Assembly (NCBI GenBank): GCA_000720995.1
Contig: JOEL01000012.1
Span: forward strand, 248,001-312,000
Source: Streptomyces celluloflavus
GTDB taxonomy: Bacteria; Actinomycetota; Actinomycetes; Streptomycetales; Streptomycetaceae
Direction: 5' to 3'
DNA: 64,000 nt
This document shows, one piece after another, positions 61,990-64,000 of this stretch. Position 1 is the first letter of the stretch. The number at the start of each line of letters is the position of its first letter. Below the pieces are notes generated by a model. The model did no database searches and was not told the origin of the DNA. It saw only the letters and a program-made list of their open reading frames with translations. A program made the position numbers and the translations under genes.

Positions 61990-63243
61990 TCAGCGGCGGG
62001 CCACCCCGTCGGCGCGCGCCGCGGCGGCCACGGCGGCGGTGACGGCCGGGGCGACGCGCTCGTCGAACGGCGAGGGGATGACCCGGTCGGCGGCGAGCTC
62101 GTCGGCGACGACCGCGGCCAGCGCCTCGGCGGCGGCGAGCTTCATGCCCTCGGTGATCCGCGAGGCGCGCACCTGGAGCGCACCGGCGAAGATGCCGGGG
62201 AAGGCCAGCACGTTGTTGATCTGGTTCGGGTAGTCGCTGCGCCCGGTGGCGACCACGGCCGCGTACTTGTGCGCGACGTCCGGGTGGATCTCCGGGGTCG
62301 GGTTGGCCATGGCGAAGATCAGCGAGTTCTTCGCCATCGACGCCACCGCCGCCTCCGCCACCGTGCCGCCGGAGACCCCGATGAAGACATCGGCACCGGC
62401 CATGGCGGCCTCCAGCGAACCGGTCAGCCCGGCCTTGTTGGTGAAGCCGGCCACCTCGCGCTTGATGTCCGTGAGGTCGTCGCGGTCCGCCGAGACGACG
62501 CCCTTGCGGTCGCAGACCGCCACATCGCCGATGCCCGCCTCGATGAGGATCCGGGCGATGGCGACACCGGCCGCCCCGGCGCCCGAGATGACGGCGCGCA
62601 GCGCGCCGAGCGGCCGCTCGGTGAGCCGGGCGGCGTTGCGCAGCGCGGCGAGGGTGACGACGGCGGTGCCGTGCTGGTCGTCGTGGAAGACCGGGATGTC
62701 CAGCCGCTCCTGGAGCCGCCGCTCGATCTCGAAGCAGCGGGGGGCGGAGATGTCCTCCAGGTTGATCCCGCCGAAGGAGGGGGCGAGCCGGACGACGGTC
62801 TCCACGATCTCGTCGGCGTCGGTGGTGGCGAGCGCGATGGGCACCGCGTCCACCCCGCCGAACTGCTTGAAGAGGATGGCCTTGCCCTCCATCACGGGGA
62901 GGGATGCCTCCGGGCCGATGTCGCCCAGGCCGAGCACCGCGGTGCCGTCCGTGACGACGGCGACGACCTGGGACTTCCAGGTGTAGTCGTGGACCAGCTC
63001 GGGCTGCTCGGCGATGGCGCTGCACACCTTGGCCACGCCCGGTGTGTACGCGAGGGACAGGTCGTCCGCGTCGCGGACCGGGACGGTCGCCCGGATGGCC
63101 ATCTTGCCGCCGCGATGCAGCGCGAAGGCCGGATCGAAGGGCGCGTCGGGGCCGCTGTCCGGGCCCGCGCCCGACTCGGCGCCCGCGTCCGCGGCCGCGC
63201 CGGTGGTGCTGTCGCTGCGAGGATTGACGATCTCCGCTGCCAC
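61990..63243 (-). CDS. NAD(P)-dependent malic enzyme
   Basis: Encodes 417 aa from a GTG at 63243 with AAAGGGG upstream, the size of the small bacterial malic enzyme. The malate-binding domain has [13 protein letters not shown] and [27 protein letters not shown], with metal ligands in [18 protein letters not shown] and [11 protein letters not shown]. The Rossmann fold has [17 protein letters not shown] ~35-residue Ala/Gly/Asp tail precedes the core. It makes pyruvate, CO2 and NAD(P)H from malate, supplying precursors and reducing power. Cofactor preference cannot be decided by eye. Confidence 0.95.
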   Translation of the reverse strand: MAAEIVNPRSDSTTGAAADAGAESGAGPDSGPDAPFDPAFALHRGGKMAIRATVPVRDADDLSLAYTPGVAKVCSAIAEQPELVHDYTWKSQVVAVVTDGTAVLGLGDIGPEASLPVMEGKAILFKQFGGVDAVPIALATTDADEIVETVVRLAPSFGGINLEDISAPRCFEIERRLQERLDIPVFHDDQHGTAVVTLAALRNAARLTERPLGALRAVISGAGAAGVAIARILIEAGIGDVAVCDRKGVVSADRDDLTDIKREVAGFTNKAGLTGSLEAAMAGADVFIGVSGGTVAEAAVASMAKNSLIFAMANPTPEIHPDVAHKYAAVVATGRSDYPNQINNVLAFPGIFAGALQVRASRITEGMKLAAAEALAAVVADELAADRVIPSPFDERVAPAVTAAVAAAARADGVARR

Positions 63244-63773
63244 TTGTTCAACCCCTTTATTCGTAAATCAGTTGAGGGTGTGACCACTCCCTGGTCAAGG
63301 GGTGGGCGGGCACCGCGTCCGCGCCCGGCGCGGCGGTTGGCCACCGCGCGGGGGAGGTACGGACGCCGGGCGCGCCGCACACGCGCCCTGAGCCCCGGAT
63401 GAGGGGTGTAACGGTCCTTTCTACCCGACGGGCGCGGGCCCCGACGAGTCGGATTCGCGACCCCACGGATCATGGTTTCGACAATAGCGGCGAACTGCAC
63501 ATAAGCGCAGAAGAGTCACCCCTGCTGTCCGGATGACGAGACGGCCGCGCTCCACCAGGGACTTCGCGCGCTCCCCCGCCGCCGGGTCCTCCTTGGCACA
63601 CAAGGCCCGCGCGCCGCTCGAACATTCCCGTTATCCGATTTTGACCTCTTCGGCAGTCCGCATTCCGGTGTCCGGATGGCAGGATTCCCAAAATCAACCG
63701 GGGGCTCGACAGTCGAATCCGGGTGCCCCGGTCGCTGCCCGTCAGCTACTCCCTCATCAGCAGGAGGAACAGC
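63244..63773. other. Divergent intergenic region, malic enzyme / binding protein
   Basis: 530 bp with no supported gene. TTTTGACCTC around 63639-63648 offers a -35-like box toward the binding-protein gene but no matching -10 was found. A tRNA T-arm-like TCGAATCC near 63713 is not part of a cloverleaf. Confidence 0.4.
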
Positions 63774-64000
63774 ATGACCGCACGCACCAGCCGTCGCCCG
63801 GCCGTCGGCAGGTCTCGTTCAGCCGTGGCCGCCGCGACCGCGGTCGCGGCCTCGTTGCTGCTGCTCAGCGGCTGCGGGGACCAGACCGACGCGGCGATAG
63901 CCAAGCGCGAGGCGCAGAAGAACCGGAACACCGGCGCGCCGCTCTTCAAGATGCTCCCCAAGGACATCCAGGAGAAGGGCCTGATACAGGTCGGCTCGGA
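63774..64000 (+). CDS. ABC transporter solute-binding lipoprotein, cut by window edge
   Basis: Only the first ~75 codons are inside the window. AGGAGG lies about 6 nt before the ATG. An Arg-rich n-region and a hydrophobic core (AVAAATAVAASLLLL) end in the lipobox LLSGCG, so the mature protein would be lipid-anchored at its Cys. The following LFKMLPKDIQEKGLIQVGS is the opening of family-3 (polar amino acid type) solute-binding proteins. Permease genes would lie beyond the edge. The ligand is unknown. Confidence 0.82.
   Translation, partial: MTARTSRRPAVGRSRSAVAAATAVAASLLLLSGCGDQTDAAIAKREAQKNRNTGAPLFKMLPKDIQEKGLIQVGS

Noticed and set aside
63700-63725. tRNA-like TCGAATCC sequence
   Set aside because: No matching T-stem, anticodon or acceptor arms around it.

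Overview
The window is a high-GC actinobacterial chromosome segment, almost certainly Streptomyces. Evidence: GC-rich codon use; a four-gene conservon (sensor kinase, roadblock, DUF742, GTPase); a fused E1/E2 2-oxoglutarate dehydrogenase; DUF6104, SCO6745-family and SAV_2336-type proteins; frequent GTG starts and 4-bp start/stop overlaps. From memory and unchecked, the order resembles the core region around malic enzyme, kgd and lon of S. coelicolor. No tRNA, rRNA, transposase, integrase or CRISPR array was seen.

Layout. 1-7.1 kb: C-terminally cut NB-ARC/TPR protein, NarL-type two-component pair, DUF418 membrane protein, cytochrome P450. 7.8-13.1 kb: small secreted SH3-like protein, overlapping SEDS glycosyltransferase/class B PBP pair, HD protein, ABC ATPase. 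13.1-16.6 kb: two divergent ferritin-like diiron proteins, TetR regulator, repeat-bearing hypothetical. 16.7-19.3 kb: GH18 chitinase behind the classical chi direct repeats, then a secreted coiled-coil protein. 19.3-26.8 kb: styrene-monooxygenase-like flavoprotein, conservon, divergent PP2C-like protein. 26.9-36.5 kb: MarR, GH25 lysozyme, Lon behind an HspR-type (HAIR) operator, a cysteine-cluster/pentapeptide fusion, rhomboid-like protein, spermidine-synthase-like protein, OmpR/HK pair. 36.8-40.6 kb: kgd.

40.7-53.0 kb, all on the minus strand, is the most interesting block. Read in transcription order it holds a Trypco1-like protein, a trypsin-like/VMAP-type protein, a MoxR AAA+ ATPase, a vWA-like/SAV_2336 protein, a 72-aa peptide, an FxsB-type radical SAM maturase and a TIR-NB-ARC-TPR protein. 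GC-rich hairpins split it into at least three transcription units. It combines a predicted vWA-MoxR-VMAP conflict system with a peptide-modification cassette whose peptide lacks the usual C-terminal FxSxx.

53.1-64 kb: DUF6104, DUF4097 plus PadR operon, SCO6745-family protein, a Clp-N/HTH pair with an apparently leaderless promoter embedded in two palindromes, ABM and cupin proteins, zinc-finger/TetR fusion, HutD-like protein, quinone oxidoreductase, malic enzyme, and the start of a solute-binding lipoprotein.
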